Assembly (NCBI RefSeq): GCF_038593265.1
Contig: NZ_CP151979.1
Coordinates: forward strand, 1,812,001 to 1,876,000
Direction: 5' to 3'
DNA length: 64,000 nt
Source: Ureibacillus sp. FSL W7-1570
GTDB lineage: Bacteria > Bacillota > Bacilli > Bacillales_A > Planococcaceae
Shown here: piece after piece, positions 1 to 9,952 of the stretch
Position numbering within the stretch: position 1 is the stretch's first letter
Layout: each line of letters opens with the position of its first letter
The notes under the pieces: model-generated
Database searches by the model: none
Told to the model about the DNA's origin: nothing
The model's input: only the letters and a program-made list of their open reading frames with translations
Position numbers and translations under genes: made by a program

Positions 1-223
1 TTTTTGAACCGTTATTGTTTAATCCTGAATCATTCACATTCTTCGAAATGGCTTTGATTTGGGTGATAGGAAAATATAAAATCTTTTCATCCGCTTTAAC
101 AATCAAATGATCATCTTGAACACTTAATAAGGTGCCATGAATGGATTGGTTTTCAGCCAGAAATAATTCGATCTCTAAGCCTTCTAAACCTCTGATAGTA
201 TCCAACAAATTATCCGCATTCAA
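1..223 (-). CDS. CotB-like/DUF2642 spore coat protein, C-terminus off window
   Basis: Reads leftwards off the window edge; 74 codons are visible. It starts at a TTG preceded by AAAAGGAGGCCC; the nearby ATG is out of frame. The visible part (LLDTIRGLEGLEIELFLAEN then a segment ending in YFPITQIKAIS) has the small beta-strand pattern of the repeat in the next gene: a strand, a polar turn, DDHLIVKAD, then a hydrophobic stretch ending in IKxIS. That pattern matches CotB-type coat proteins of Bacillus. It lies 42 bp downstream of the CotB-like gene on the same strand, so the two probably form an operon. Family assignment is by remembered pattern; product length is unknown. Confidence 0.6.
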   Translation of the reverse strand, partial: MNADNLLDTIRGLEGLEIELFLAENQSIHGTLLSVQDDHLIVKADEKILYFPITQIKAISKNVNDSGLNNNGSK

Positions 224-265
224 AATTAGGGCCTCCTTTTACATGCAATCCGCACAAAGTTTCCC

Positions 266-739
266 CTATTGTTGGCTGTTTTCATCCTGTTGTTTTTCAG
301 GTTCTTTCTTTTCAGGTTTCAAGCCATAGCTCACATTGCGGATATGGAACATTGCTACACGGATGACTTCATTATTTTTGACGATAGTGGCATAATCATC
401 AAATATTTCTTCCAATACCCCTTCCACTGACTCAGGTCCTCCACGGTTAATTTTCACCCATCGATGACGCAACTCTGTCAATACGGATTTGAAATCCATA
501 AAGCTCTCAAACCGTTTGAAATCTTCCGGCACTTCTGCATTCAACTTCATTTCATTTCTTGAATCTTGTGTAATGCTTTTAACATGTTGCAGTTTATAGA
601 ACACTACACCGTCTTGTTCCGTCAATAATGCGAAATAATCACTTTGTGCAGAAATCACTTTTCCAACCCTTGACTCAGGTCCTCCACGGTCAACTCTGAC
701 AACTTTGTTCAATAAAGATTGCATAAGCTCCCTGTTCAT
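266..739 (-). CDS. CotB-like spore coat protein
   Basis: 157-residue protein made of two copies of the CotB repeat: VRVDRGGPESRVGKV...LQHVKSIT near the N-terminus and WVKINRGGPESVEGVL...FHIRNVS near residues 95-140. The RGGPES turn followed by a Y-rich strand and HxKS/HIRN is the hallmark of B. subtilis CotB, an outer-coat protein. The tail is short and charged (KPEKKEPEKQQDENSQQ) and lacks the long Ser/Lys/Arg repeats of B. subtilis CotB, so this is a short form. Start chosen at the ATG after GGGAGGAACAAC; a farther upstream ATG (766) has no ribosome site. Probably expressed late in the mother cell and deposited on the spore surface. Confidence 0.8.
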   Translation of the reverse strand: MNRELMQSLLNKVVRVDRGGPESRVGKVISAQSDYFALLTEQDGVVFYKLQHVKSITQDSRNEMKLNAEVPEDFKRFESFMDFKSVLTELRHRWVKINRGGPESVEGVLEEIFDDYATIVKNNEVIRVAMFHIRNVSYGLKPEKKEPEKQQDENSQQ

Positions 740-900
740 TGTTGTTCCTCCCATTATAAAATTCATTATTATTTATACGTGTAAAGGCAAAAAGGTACAT
801 AGTTATACGCCTATTCATCAATAATTAGGGATTGGCGTTATGTTTATTGTATGAACGGTGAATGAAATCTGATATTGATTATTCATGACAAAACATAAAA

Positions 901-932
901 AAGCCGGATTTGAATTGAATCCGGCTTTTTTT
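901..932. terminator. Bidirectional rho-independent terminator
   Basis: AAGCCGGATT (901-910) pairs with AATCCGGCTT (918-927), flanked by an A-run on the left and a T-run on the right, so it can work on either strand. It sits alone in the 415-bp gap between the cotB-like gene and the cotW-like gene; no gene obviously ends at it. The rest of 770-1184 is AT-rich and holds no convincing gene. Confidence 0.75.
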
Positions 933-1145
933 ATGTGATGGAATGTTTATATAGATGTTCTTTTTCATTTCCCCTGATTTTCGGCCACTTCCATTGTCAA
1001 AGTCCGACTAAAAAATCCTCCATTCAGAAAAATTTCTCCCCATACTTTTTATACCTTCACTTTCACCAAAAGGAATCCGGTTTTTTTCTATTATATTTTT
1101 CTAAAAAAACTCGTAATAATTACCCAAATATAGATTTGATTCTCA

Positions 1146-1154
1146 CATAATCTA
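1146..1154 (+). promoter_or_regulatory. Possible SigK -10 element
   Basis: CATAATCTA fits the CATAnnnTA -10 pattern of the late mother-cell sigma factor SigK and lies about 30 bp upstream of the cotW-like start. No well-spaced AC-type -35 was found, so the call is tentative. SigK control is what is known for cotVWX in B. subtilis. Confidence 0.3.
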
Positions 1155-1184
1155 ATGGCAGCCAAATAGAAAGGAGGGATTATA

Positions 1185-1379
1185 TTGGACAGGAGAAACC
1201 GCCGTATGAATTCCGTTACCGATCAAAGTGTGAACCTTCTGATAGACAGTGTCCTTAAAAGGAACGGGGTAAAACTTAGAAAACCCCGATTAAGCGTGCA
1301 AGAAAAAAGAAAGTTAAAAAACTTGCTTATGGACTTAGAAAATAATGTGAACAAATTGGTGAAAACAATTAAGAAGTGA
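1185..1379 (+). CDS. CotW-like small spore coat protein
   Basis: 64 residues, strongly basic. The core VNLLIDSVLKRNGVKLRK followed by EKRKLKNLLMDLENNVNKLV resembles the middle of B. subtilis CotW (hydrophobic helix, KxGV turn, EEK...LLNLVxDLQ helix). TTG start after AAGGAGGG with 7-nt spacing; an internal ATG at 1206 also has a weak ribosome site. The next gene, cotX-like, begins 33 bp downstream, matching the cotV-W-X order known in Bacillus. CotX/Y/Z/W proteins build the insoluble crust or outer coat. Similarity is over about 45 residues only, so the name is provisional. Confidence 0.65.
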   Translation: MDRRNRRMNSVTDQSVNLLIDSVLKRNGVKLRKPRLSVQEKRKLKNLLMDLENNVNKLVKTIKK

Positions 1380-1411
1380 GACCCATAAACCGCAAAAGGA
1401 GGAATAATGGC

Positions 1412-1900
1412 ATGGGCAAAAGCACAGTTTGGCGTGGAAATATGCCTGCTGTTGAAGGAATCGATATGACTAAAAGAAGTAGAGAAAGAAGTTGGAGTGC
1501 ATTAGATCCTTCTTCCGTACATCCTATGGATCGGGATAGAAACAACTTGGAAGGATCAATCGATAATATTCAAGAATCCTATGAGCAAATTATTGTCATT
1601 GATTCAGCAGATGTTGAAATTACAACGACAGATACGCAAGCGGCATTGTCCCTGCAAGTGGCATTGCAGGCTGCCATCAGTTTGGTTCTCAGCATTTCCA
1701 TTGGCAGCAGCAGAGAAGCTGAAAGAATCACGCAAGAATTAATTGCAAATGTAAAATCAAAGCAAATCAATAGACAACAAACATATGTCGAAAATTCCAG
1801 AGGAGTCAGAATTACTACAACTGACACAGATTTGATCATCAACATCCAATTATTACTGCAAATTTTAATCGCTTTAATGGCAAGAATCGACGTCCTCTAA
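1412..1900 (+). CDS. cotX: CotX-family spore coat protein
   Basis: 162 residues. The C-terminal two thirds is the CotX domain: two related halves, VEITTTDTQAALSLQ and VRITTTDTDLIINIQ, each followed by a hydrophobic helix-like stretch, with a polar linker (QELIANVKSKQINRQQTYVE) between. The N-terminal 50 residues are variable and arginine-rich. Start set at the ATG following AAAGGAGG (1395-1402); the earlier in-frame GTG at 1376 overlaps the upstream gene and has no ribosome site. CotX is a cysteine-poor, insoluble outer coat/crust component. It is the last gene of the cotW-cotX pair and faces the convergent zinc-ribbon gene. Confidence 0.88.
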   Translation: MGKSTVWRGNMPAVEGIDMTKRSRERSWSALDPSSVHPMDRDRNNLEGSIDNIQESYEQIIVIDSADVEITTTDTQAALSLQVALQAAISLVLSISIGSSREAERITQELIANVKSKQINRQQTYVENSRGVRITTTDTDLIINIQLLLQILIALMARIDVL

Positions 1901-1974
1901 AGGGCAGAATGGATCGTGTAGCGCCGCAAACGCTGCACCCTTTACTATTTTTTTCAGCCAAATAATACCGTTTA

Positions 1975-2835
1975 TCAGCGTAATAATAGTGAATAACTCT
2001 CGATGACCGGCACTGTCATTTGTTCTTCCAGATGTTTGGCCGTTGAAGCGGTTCCCAACACTTTTCCATATATCTCCACTTGGTCATTTAGGCCGACTTC
2101 ATAATCCTGCTCTTTTCTTTTTACATATACCACTTGATTTTTTAACGGTTCCGTCGACATATCAATCATCATATATTCAGTGCCATCCAAAAGAAAGACT
2201 TTGCCCGAAAATTTGACCAGCTGTTTTCTTTGGCTTCCATAACGTTCAAAGGCGATTTGATGCAACTCATCATAATCCACTTCAATCGCGTGATTCTTTA
2301 AATAATTCAATGAGTAAGCATTCAACCCGGTTTGACCGGTTGCCCCGCTTGTCAAGCCTGCCACGATCAACATCCCGATGATGATTCCGCCTTGAATGAA
2401 AATCGATTTCATCATCTCTCCGAATCCACTTTTTATAAATGCCACCATTATGTAATACAATCCAAAAAATAAATGGACGATCAAGATGGACAGAAAGATG
2501 TCGCTGACACTTTCTTTATTATAAATGGAGATGAAACTTGCAATTCCAATGATGATAAGTTCCACGATAAGAATGGCCCGTGCGTTTTCGGTTAATTTTG
2601 GCCATTTTGATGTTTCTTTCGGATTTTTTGCCGGTTTCGGCTGAAATTCCTCATAATGGTGTCCACATTTTATGCAATAAAGGGTATGATTGCTGTTTTC
2701 CTCCTGGCATTCCGGACATGTCCAATAGAAATCCGTTTTGGCATCTTCTTTGTAATAACCGCACTTCAAACAATAGGTTGCATGGCTGTTGTTCATATGA
2801 TAACAATGGGGACAAGTCCATTTCGGCATTGTCAT
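1975..2835 (-). CDS. Zinc-ribbon integral membrane protein, unknown function
   Basis: 286 residues. The N-terminus carries two zinc ribbons of the form WTCPHCxxxN...YCLKCGYY and WTCPECxxEN...YCIKCGHH (residues about 7-28 and 38-60). Three or four membrane helices follow (about 85-175), then a C-terminal soluble domain of roughly 100 residues whose strand pattern (FSGKVFLLDGTEYMMID, VYVKRK, DQVEIYGKVLG) looks like a small OB-type barrel. I do not recognise a named family. The double ribbon suggests a nucleic-acid or protein-binding cytoplasmic head on a membrane anchor. Convergent with cotX; single-gene unit. Confidence 0.6.
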   Translation of the reverse strand: MTMPKWTCPHCYHMNNSHATYCLKCGYYKEDAKTDFYWTCPECQEENSNHTLYCIKCGHHYEEFQPKPAKNPKETSKWPKLTENARAILIVELIIIGIASFISIYNKESVSDIFLSILIVHLFFGLYYIMVAFIKSGFGEMMKSIFIQGGIIIGMLIVAGLTSGATGQTGLNAYSLNYLKNHAIEVDYDELHQIAFERYGSQRKQLVKFSGKVFLLDGTEYMMIDMSTEPLKNQVVYVKRKEQDYEVGLNDQVEIYGKVLGTASTAKHLEEQMTVPVIESYSLLLR

Positions 2836-2943
2836 TCACATCCTCATGATTTACTCATAATTCAATCATACATAGAAATTTCTGAAAAATCCAAAATTAC
2901 AGTTACGATGACCATTTGTTATATATTTTTTCTCCATTGAAAA

Positions 2944-3237
2944 AGAGGCTGGGACAAAAGATAAAAAACACCATTTTCTCCCGGGAGAAAATGGTGTTTT
3001 TTTGATAATTGAAGAAAATTGATTTCCGTTCCGGGGACGCTTTCCGCGGGCCCGGCTCGAGCCTCCTCGGAGCTCAATCCTTCGCTCCTGCGGGGTCTCG
3101 AGAGGGCTCGTCGCAGGAAAGCTTTTGCTTTGCGACTAAGCGTGCGCGACAGGAGCACTCGCCCCGTCACTCCAATCAATTTTTTACAAAAATTCTTTTT
3201 GCAGCTCGTTCACTTTATTAGTTATGTCCCAGCCTCT
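2944..3237 (+). repeat. Dispersed GC-rich element, copy 1
   Basis: Begins AGAGGCTGGGACAAAAG and ends TGTCCCAGCCTCTT, so its ends form a 13-14 bp inverted repeat. Just inside the left end is a terminator-type hairpin (AACACCATTTTCTC/GAGAAAATGGTGTT plus T-run, about 2964-3003). The centre is far richer in G+C than the host. Shared with the copies at 19278 and 50738, but here the distal third (about 3100-3155) is replaced by a different hairpin segment (GTCGCAGGAAAGC...GCTTTGCGAC). Open frames inside it are not genes. Confidence 0.9.
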
Positions 3238-3249
3238 TGGACAGGTGCT

Positions 3250-4233
3250 TTATTTTACATAAGCCGATAAATCAATCCGCTGCTCCATTTCTTCCAGCAA
3301 CGCTCTTACTTCCTCCGTAGATTTTGTATTCATCAAGCGGTTTCTCAACTCACTTGCCCCACGGAAGCCTTTTACATAGATTTTGAAGAAGCGATGGAGC
3401 GCTGTAATGGAACGTGGTATTTCTTCGATAAACTTGTCATGCAAATCTAAATGATATCTCAATAAATCTAAATATTCCTGAACGGTATGCTCTTTCGGAT
3501 CTTTTTCAAAGGCAAAAGGATTTTTAAATACGCCCCTTCCGATCATAATTCCGTCCACACCATATCGTTCTGCAAGTTCAAGTCCCGTTTGACGGTCAGG
3601 AATGTCGCCATTGATTGTCAAAACCGTTTCAGGCGCAATACGATCCCGAAGTTTCTTAATTTCCGGAATAAGTTCCCAATGGGCAGGTACTTGGCTCATT
3701 TCCTTTCTTGTCCGCAGATGAATGGAAAGGTTGGCAATCTTTTGTTTGAGAATGTGAGTGAGCCACTCTTCCCATTCGCTGATGCTTGTATAACCCAACC
3801 GTGTCTTCACACTCACAGGAAGCCCGCCCTCTTTGGCCGCCTGGATCAATTCACTTGCCACGTCCGGCCGTAAAATAAGTCCGCTGCCTTTTCCCCGTGA
3901 TGCGACATTCGGCACCGGACAGCCCATGTTAATATCGATCCCTTTAAATCCTTCTTCAGCCATGCCAATACTCATCTGGCGGAAATATTCCGGCTTGTCT
4001 CCCCAAATATGCGCCACAATCGGCTGCTCATCTTCTGTAAATAATAAACGTCCCCGTACGCTTTTCCGGCCATCCGGATGACAATAACTGTCCGTATTTG
4101 TAAATTCGGTGAAAAATACATCCGGTCTGCCCGCTTTGCTAATCACATGGCGGAATACCACATCTGTTACATCTTCCATTGGGGCCAATACAAAAAATGG
4201 TCGAGGCAAATTCAACCAAAAATTCTCTTTCAT
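3250..4233 (-). CDS. dus: tRNA-dihydrouridine synthase
   Basis: 327 residues, normal length for the Dus family, which uses FMN and NADPH to reduce uridine to dihydrouridine in tRNA loops. Seen: the N-terminal FMN-barrel signature LAPMEDVTD (16-24), the catalytic cysteine C105 in INMGCPVP, the SVKTRLGY strand, and the [12 protein letters not shown] phosphate-binding end. The C-terminal 80 residues form the helical tRNA-binding domain. The sequence resembles the third, DusC-like type of Bacillus genomes rather than DusB next to folate genes; the substrate position in tRNA cannot be told from sequence. Monocistronic, ending just after repeat copy 1, whose hairpin may serve as its terminator. Confidence 0.92.
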   Translation of the reverse strand: MKENFWLNLPRPFFVLAPMEDVTDVVFRHVISKAGRPDVFFTEFTNTDSYCHPDGRKSVRGRLLFTEDEQPIVAHIWGDKPEYFRQMSIGMAEEGFKGIDINMGCPVPNVASRGKGSGLILRPDVASELIQAAKEGGLPVSVKTRLGYTSISEWEEWLTHILKQKIANLSIHLRTRKEMSQVPAHWELIPEIKKLRDRIAPETVLTINGDIPDRQTGLELAERYGVDGIMIGRGVFKNPFAFEKDPKEHTVQEYLDLLRYHLDLHDKFIEEIPRSITALHRFFKIYVKGFRGASELRNRLMNTKSTEEVRALLEEMEQRIDLSAYVK

Positions 4234-4446
4234 TCAAACCTCAATTCCTCTCATGATGATAATCTTGAAACAGTCTCGATTATTTACATATTCTTATAAC
4301 ATGATTTCTTGTTTGTTATCAAACGTAAAAGTATGGATATTCTATATTCTCCGTTAATTAATATAATATAAATCAACCAATAATGAAAAAGACTTCGTCC
4401 GGATTTCAACAAACTGAAGAAAGCTGCCAATGTCTAAAATGGCATG

Positions 4447-4483
4447 AAAAGAGCTTCTCGGGGGTTATTCCCCAGAGAAGCTC
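4447..4483 (-). terminator. Terminator of the dCache chemoreceptor gene
   Basis: On the minus strand GAGCTTCTC pairs with GAGAAGCTC around a short GC-rich inner stem, followed by TTTT; it lies 10 bp after the receptor stop codon. Confidence 0.9.
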
Positions 4484-4492
4484 CCATTCCTT

Positions 4493-6487
4493 TTAATATT
4501 TGAAATTTGAAATGGCTGATTTCAAATCTTCGGCCATGGAAGAAAGCGATTGGGCAGAAGCGGAAATTTCCTGCATTGCCGCCAATTGTTCTTCCACAGA
4601 TGCAGCCACTTCTTGGGAAGCGGCGGTATTTTCTTGTGCCACTTCCACAATTCCTTCCATCTCCAGACCAACATTTCGAATGGCACTGGACATCTCCGAA
4701 ACGGCTGTAGAAACTTCCTCCATTTGCGGTGAAATTTCCTTCGTTGTTTGTAGAATCCGATTGAATTTCCCAATGGCTTCTTCAGTAATCACCACTCCGT
4801 CTTTTACATCTGTCGTAATCCGTTCCATCGTCTTCACTGTATTTTCCGTATCCGCTTGAATTTTTTCGATAATCGCATGAATTTCCTTCGCCGAATTTTG
4901 TGTCTGTTCAGCAAGATTTCTTACCTCATCGGCAACAACCGCAAAACCTTTGCCATGTTCGCCTGCACGGGCCGCTTCAATGGCTGCGTTCAACGCAAGA
5001 AGATTCGTTTGATCCGCAATATCGGTAATCACTTTTAAGATTTCATTCACTTCCTTGGAACTTTCATATAAAGATTGGATGATATCTTGTGATTCACTGA
5101 CAGATGAATGAATAAATTTCATCTGTTCCATTGTTTTAGACATCGCTTTTCCGCCTTCATCCGCCTCTGCAACGGATTGATGGGAAAGATCCGTTACTTT
5201 TGATGAACGCTCCGCAATGTATGTTACGCCACGTGAAACTTCTTTAAAAATTTGGGATACTTTCTCAACCGTATTGGTTTGCACCTCTGCGTTTCTTGAT
5301 ACCTCTTGAATGGAGTTGGCCACTTGTTCTGTCGCGGCGCTTGTTTCTTCGGAACTTGCAGACAGCTGTTCTGCCGTAGCGGCGACATTTTCAGCTGTTT
5401 CATCAATTCGGTTGGTGAGTGTACGTAAACCATCAATCATTTCATTAAAAGCATTTCCCAATTTGGCGATAATGTCATTGGACCGTATTGCCGCATATTG
5501 GGTCAAATCCCCTTTGCTGACTTTTGCCGATAATTCAACGATTTGTTTAATCGGTTTGCTCACAGACGAAATGATGAAGACCACCGCAATCGTTCCACAA
5601 ATGATCGCAAAGATCCCCACCATCAAAGAGGTGTACAGAATGGACGCGTTAGCTTCATCTATCTCCTTTTTGTCGATCAACCCGCCGATTTTCCATTTGG
5701 TCAGTTCATTCGTCACATACACTATTGCGACGGATTTTCCGTTTAATTGTTCGTTTAACTGACCCCTCTCTTTTTCATGCAGTTTTTCAAAAACCGATCC
5801 TTTCGCTTCACTTCCCAACTCAGCATTGGGATGGGCAATATATTTGTTGTTATCGTCTATAACAAAACCATAGCCTTCTTTGCCAATATGTATATCTTTG
5901 ACTACTTCTTGCAATTTATTCAGATTGATATCAATGCCCACTACGCCTTTACCATCGTTGACTGTTTTTGAAATGGTGATTACCATTTCGCCTGTACTTG
6001 CCGCAACATAGGGTTCGGAAATAATCACTTCGCCTTTTTGCTCCATCGCCTGTTTATACCAATCTCTTTTTCTGGGATCGTATCCTTCCGGAACCCCCAA
6101 CTCCGCCGGCTCCTTTACAAACTTCCCATCTTCGTTTCCTAAATAAACACCGGCAACTTCCGGATGCGATTCCTGATAAAAATCCAGCCATTTCCGTATT
6201 TCCAGTTGATCCGTCTCTTGGAACTTGGATGTTTTCATTTGATTTGTGAGTACATGAATGTCCGTTATTTTAGGTTCAATCACATCGTTAATGACGATAT
6301 TCATCATCGATACATTATCCGAAATATCATCCAATATTTGTGATTCCAATTTTTTCTTTGCAGACTGATAAGAAATTACTCCAATTAACATAGAAGAAAT
6401 AATCAAGATTAAGGTCATAAAGACAAGTATTTTCACATGGAAATTACGAATACTGAATTTATGTATTTTTGTTGAGGTATTTTTCAT
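4493..6487 (-). CDS. Methyl-accepting chemotaxis protein with dCache sensor
   Basis: 664 residues. Helix TM1 (about 17-40), extracytoplasmic double-Cache domain (41-280), TM2 (281-306), HAMP, then a long methyl-accepting coiled coil with the invariant hairpin tip [20 protein letters not shown]. The sensor has the amino-acid-binding dCache signature Y136-x4-R141-x-W143-Y144, then Y160 and D186, with the spacing reported for amino-acid receptors such as PctA and the McpB type. It therefore very likely binds an amino acid. The C-terminus lacks an NWETF-type CheR tether, as usual in Bacillus. Single gene with its own terminator; upstream 640 bp are non-coding. Signals through CheW/CheA to flagella. 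Confidence 0.93.
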   Translation of the reverse strand: MKNTSTKIHKFSIRNFHVKILVFMTLILIISSMLIGVISYQSAKKKLESQILDDISDNVSMMNIVINDVIEPKITDIHVLTNQMKTSKFQETDQLEIRKWLDFYQESHPEVAGVYLGNEDGKFVKEPAELGVPEGYDPRKRDWYKQAMEQKGEVIISEPYVAASTGEMVITISKTVNDGKGVVGIDINLNKLQEVVKDIHIGKEGYGFVIDDNNKYIAHPNAELGSEAKGSVFEKLHEKERGQLNEQLNGKSVAIVYVTNELTKWKIGGLIDKKEIDEANASILYTSLMVGIFAIICGTIAVVFIISSVSKPIKQIVELSAKVSKGDLTQYAAIRSNDIIAKLGNAFNEMIDGLRTLTNRIDETAENVAATAEQLSASSEETSAATEQVANSIQEVSRNAEVQTNTVEKVSQIFKEVSRGVTYIAERSSKVTDLSHQSVAEADEGGKAMSKTMEQMKFIHSSVSESQDIIQSLYESSKEVNEILKVITDIADQTNLLALNAAIEAARAGEHGKGFAVVADEVRNLAEQTQNSAKEIHAIIEKIQADTENTVKTMERITTDVKDGVVITEEAIGKFNRILQTTKEISPQMEEVSTAVSEMSSAIRNVGLEMEGIVEVAQENTAASQEVAASVEEQLAAMQEISASAQSLSSMAEDLKSAISNFKY

Positions 6488-6726
6488 TTCTCCACCTTCC
6501 TCTAATGATCAACCATTGCCGTCAAACGGAGCCTATTTTTTTATCGATAAAACTTTTATTTTTTAGATATGTTTTTTTATAGTTTATATTTTGTAAAACT
6601 TAAGAAAAATCTTTATAAATGAAAAATTTTTATGATTACGAAATCATAGATGCAACCGTATAAAAAGTCATTTCTAAATTAGATTGAAATAGTTTTAATT
6701 GATTCAACATGTTTTTCAACAAAAAA

Positions 6727-6760
6727 AACGGCGATTCTTCTGATTGAATCGCCGTTTACT
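6727..6760. terminator. Bidirectional terminator in a 640-bp gene-free gap
   Basis: AACGGCGATTC (6727-6737) pairs with GAATCGCCGTT (6746-6756) after an A-run. It insulates two divergently transcribed chemoreceptor genes. The gap 6488-7127 otherwise holds very AT-rich DNA and no gene that I can support. Confidence 0.7.
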
Positions 6761-6919
6761 TATTTAATTCCATATTTCAATCGGCTCAAAATCAGGGGGC
6801 TGTGCGGAGGATTACCGGACCTGATTTCTTATAGTCATCAATAACGGATCATTTTGGCTTACTTATACCGGAATTTACTTTATTAGTTATGAAAAAACGG
6901 TAAAAATCAATTTTCCTAT

Positions 6920-6945
6920 TAAATTCTATTTCATTCTGTCGAAAT
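6920..6945 (+). promoter_or_regulatory. Possible SigD promoter for the 7128 chemoreceptor
   Basis: TAAA (6920-6923), 14-nt spacer, GTCGAAAT (6938-6945) resembles the motility sigma consensus TAAA-N14-16-GCCGATAT at 6 of 8 positions in the -10. The distance to the start codon (about 180 bp) is long, which lowers confidence. Confidence 0.3.
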
Positions 6946-7127
6946 TATAATTGCAATAAACTTAGACTTTTTTTATACCATTAAAATGAGTATTTTTACC
7001 TAATTATACGGTTTTATATTATAGGGTTAAAATACCCATATTTATTCTTTTGTTTTATTATTTATTTTTGTTTTACAAATTTTTTCATTATAAAATATCA
7101 AAAAATTAACGGAGTGAGTGAACAAAT

Positions 7128-8819
7128 ATGTCAATCAAAACCAAGTTACTTGCAAGCTTCGGTACAATTATCTTCATTTTAATCGTTCTTGCAACTTATT
7201 CTTCCATCCAAATTTCAAAAGTGAATGACGATTATTCTTACTTAATTGACGATCGAGTGCATAAGGTCGTTGAAGTCGGGAAAATTCAAAACGCTTCTTC
7301 TCTGCAAGGTTTGTATCTCAGATCTTATGTATTGCGCCAGAGCGATGAAGACTTGGAAAAGTTGTATGAACAAAGGAAAATTGTTGCTGAAACGGTCGAA
7401 AAAATCGAATCTTTATTCCGGGATGCTTCCATGATCGAGCAATTCAAAATCGTCAAAGAACAGCAACAATTATACAGTGAATATGTCGATCAAGTGATTG
7501 ATTATGTCGATAAAAAACAGTTAGACGAGGCTTATGATGTGCTTTTTAATAATGCGGTGCCGGCGAATGTAGCGATTCAGGATGCAATCAATACCATCAT
7601 TGATTTCCAAACAGAACAAATGAATACAACAAAAGCGGACACTACATCCCATGCGGAGATAAGCATAATCATTCAAATAGTGATTGCGGCTTTATCGGCA
7701 ATCGTTTCGATTCTATTAACCATCATTATTGTAAGAAATATTTCTGCTCCTTTAAATAAATTGACAAAAGCGGCTAAAGTGATGGCTACCGGGGATCTTC
7801 GCGAAGAAGATGTATCCGTGAAAACAAAAGATGAAATAAATGATTTGGCACAAGCCTTCAATACAATGAAAAATAACCTTGCCCACTTAATCGGCAACGT
7901 ATCGGCAAATGTTTCCCAAACGACGGCGGCCGCCGAACAATTGGCTGCCAGCACTCAAGAAATCGCCCACGCTTCAAAAGATGTCGCAAATTCAGTGGAA
8001 CTTCTTGCAAATAACGGCTCCAAAGCGGCGGCTACCGGCCAGGAATGCGCGGCTGCAACTGACGATACAGCAAAAGGAGTCGGCAGAATCGCAGAAGCCG
8101 CTCAAACCCTGTTGGAACAAACGATCAATACCCGTTCCATTTCTGAAGAAGGCGGCAAAACAATAAAAACAGTCGAACAACAAATGAAAGTGATTCAACA
8201 ATCATCCTATGAAACCAAAGAAAAAATAAGACATTTAAGCAGCCAATCAGCGGAAATCGAAAACATCACCAATGTAATAACGAATATAACGGAGCAAACA
8301 AACTTGTTGGCCCTTAATGCTGCAATTGAAGCTGCACGGGCGGGTGAACATGGAAAAGGATTTTCCGTTGTGGCAGACGAGGTCCGGAAACTTGCAGAAG
8401 AATCTAAGAACTCGGCTCAAAAAATTATTGAACTTACTTCACAAATTCAAACCGGTACAAAAGAAGTGGAAAACAGTGTGAACCTAACTGTCCAAAACGT
8501 CGATCAAGGTGTGGAATACTTGCAAGATGCCCAAGTGGCCTTCAACGACATTTTGGATGCCATTACAACCATGTCATCTCAAATTGAAGAAATTTCCGCT
8601 TCCACAGAAGAAATTTCGGCAAGCACGGAAGAAGTCGCCGCCTCCGTTTCAGAGATGGCGAATTTGGCTAATCATGCGGCGGAACAGTCAAATACGGTTT
8701 ATGCTTCTGTTGAAGAACAAACAGCCAGCTTGAATGAAATCAATGATGTTGCAAAATCTTTGAGCGATGGCGCCCGTATGCTTCAGGAAGAAGTAAGTCA
8801 ATTTAAAGTTTTATCTTAA
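7128..8819 (+). CDS. Methyl-accepting chemotaxis protein with four-helix-bundle sensor
   Basis: 563 residues. TM1 (about 8-29), an all-helical extracytoplasmic segment of roughly 150 residues typical of the 4HB_MCP domain, TM2 (about 183-205), a HAMP domain ([20 protein letters not shown]), and the methyl-accepting signalling region with tip [20 protein letters not shown]. The short helical sensor contrasts with the Cache sensors of its neighbours, so it detects a different class of ligand, which the sequence does not identify. Starts with ATG after CGGAGTGAGTGAAC. Monocistronic with a strong terminator. Confidence 0.93.
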   Translation: MSIKTKLLASFGTIIFILIVLATYSSIQISKVNDDYSYLIDDRVHKVVEVGKIQNASSLQGLYLRSYVLRQSDEDLEKLYEQRKIVAETVEKIESLFRDASMIEQFKIVKEQQQLYSEYVDQVIDYVDKKQLDEAYDVLFNNAVPANVAIQDAINTIIDFQTEQMNTTKADTTSHAEISIIIQIVIAALSAIVSILLTIIIVRNISAPLNKLTKAAKVMATGDLREEDVSVKTKDEINDLAQAFNTMKNNLAHLIGNVSANVSQTTAAAEQLAASTQEIAHASKDVANSVELLANNGSKAAATGQECAAATDDTAKGVGRIAEAAQTLLEQTINTRSISEEGGKTIKTVEQQMKVIQQSSYETKEKIRHLSSQSAEIENITNVITNITEQTNLLALNAAIEAARAGEHGKGFSVVADEVRKLAEESKNSAQKIIELTSQIQTGTKEVENSVNLTVQNVDQGVEYLQDAQVAFNDILDAITTMSSQIEEISASTEEISASTEEVAASVSEMANLANHAAEQSNTVYASVEEQTASLNEINDVAKSLSDGARMLQEEVSQFKVLS

Positions 8820-8828
8820 TAAGAATCA

Positions 8829-8865
8829 AAAGCTCTGCAATCCAACCAGGATTGCAGAGCTTTTT
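8829..8865 (+). terminator. Terminator after the 4HB chemoreceptor
   Basis: Fifteen-base arms AAAGCTCTGCAATCC and GGATTGCAGAGCTTT with a 5-nt loop, then a T-run. Confidence 0.92.
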
Positions 8866-8919
8866 CTGTTTACAAACCGATCCGCACAAACAACCGTTAT
8901 CTTTTATCGTCAATGCAGA

Positions 8920-9792
8920 TTATTCTCCTACCAAACCGTCTTGATCCGCATCATGCATATAAGGGTAGAGCCAATGATCCTTCGTAATCGGCATCTTGAA
9001 TCCTGCCGCTTTCGCTTCTTTTATGGATACTTGGCCGTCACCGTTTGTATCGATCGCGGAAATATCCCCTTTTTTGTTGGAACCGGCTGATTTCGAATTT
9101 TTATTGCGGGTCAATCCAAGCGACTCGTTTACTTTATCGGGATCCACATTATCAAATTCATCCACAACCTTATGCCCGTTCACCGTGTAAGTGTATTTGT
9201 AATGGGAAGGTATTTGTGTTGTTGTATTTGGATATGTAATGATCGCTTCAAAATCCGTTGCTCCCCCCGCTTTACGAATCACATCTTCCATATAGGCCTG
9301 ATCGCCATGCCGGTTCAGTGTGCTATTTTGCGGTGTAATGTTATATGCATTGGATACCCCTCCCAAAGAATCGGCAATGACATGCCCTTCATCCAAATCC
9401 GGTCTTTCGACGCCAAGGACTTTCGCTTCATCATCATAATATCTTCCGGATGATGTGACAGGTTCTGTGCGGTCATCCTGCAAAATGATTTCATCGGCAA
9501 TCACCCTTACAAGCTGCCCGTATTCGTTCGTAAATGCCCAGTACTCCCGATCGCCAAAGCCAATATCCACTACCACGTTGGGTTCGCGATGCCCGGACAA
9601 ATCCCCTCCATCCACTTCTATCAGTTTATATCCTGGAAAACGTTCGGTAATGGTTTCGGCGGATCTCTCCTTCGTTGCGGATTGTTCAACTGTTTGATCA
9701 CTGCCGTTTGTTGACGGTTCAATACTTGTGCAACCAACCATCATAATAATGGCGGCCATCGTCAAAATGAAAGAGTTTAATATCTTTTTCAT
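8920..9792 (-). CDS. Lipoprotein DNA/RNA non-specific endonuclease with EF-hand tail
   Basis: 290 residues. Lipoprotein signal ending in the lipobox MVGC (Cys about 21), so the enzyme is anchored outside the membrane. The nuclease core (about 75-225) has SGRYYDDEAK, then the ββα-metal motif DEGHVIADSLGG with the catalytic His, and NITPQNSTLNRHG, the pattern of the Endonuclease_NS_2 group of Gram-positive secreted nucleases. The C-terminus adds calcium-binding loops: DTNGDGQVSIKEA, a complete EF-hand loop, and DADQDGLVGE at the very end. Likely degrades external DNA/RNA for nutrition or remodels extracellular DNA. Start follows AAGGAGTTATAAA. Confidence 0.85.
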   Translation of the reverse strand: MKKILNSFILTMAAIIMMVGCTSIEPSTNGSDQTVEQSATKERSAETITERFPGYKLIEVDGGDLSGHREPNVVVDIGFGDREYWAFTNEYGQLVRVIADEIILQDDRTEPVTSSGRYYDDEAKVLGVERPDLDEGHVIADSLGGVSNAYNITPQNSTLNRHGDQAYMEDVIRKAGGATDFEAIITYPNTTTQIPSHYKYTYTVNGHKVVDEFDNVDPDKVNESLGLTRNKNSKSAGSNKKGDISAIDTNGDGQVSIKEAKAAGFKMPITKDHWLYPYMHDADQDGLVGE

Positions 9793-9952
9793 TTTATAAC
9801 TCCTTATAGTAATTTTTTGATTTTACATCCATCCAATTATATTAGCATATAACAGGTTGTACTATTTTCAAAGTGTTGAATTCATATTTTTTGGAACTCA
9901 TTTTTGATTCATATTGTCTTATTAAGAAATGAATTGAATTGGGGGATTCTAT

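Noticed and set aside
935-1150. Plus-strand frame after the terminator at 901
   Set aside because: Low-complexity, Phe/Ser-rich reading of AT-rich DNA without ribosome site.
2919-3221. Open frames inside the GC-rich element (also at 19239-19560 and 50693-50932)
   Set aside because: They arise from GC-rich palindromic DNA, occur on both strands and change with each copy; no ribosome sites.
6541-6565. SigD promoter for the chemoreceptor at 4493
   Set aside because: ATCGATAA is a fair -10 on the minus strand, but the nearest TAAA is only 13 bp away and the match is weak in such AT-rich DNA.
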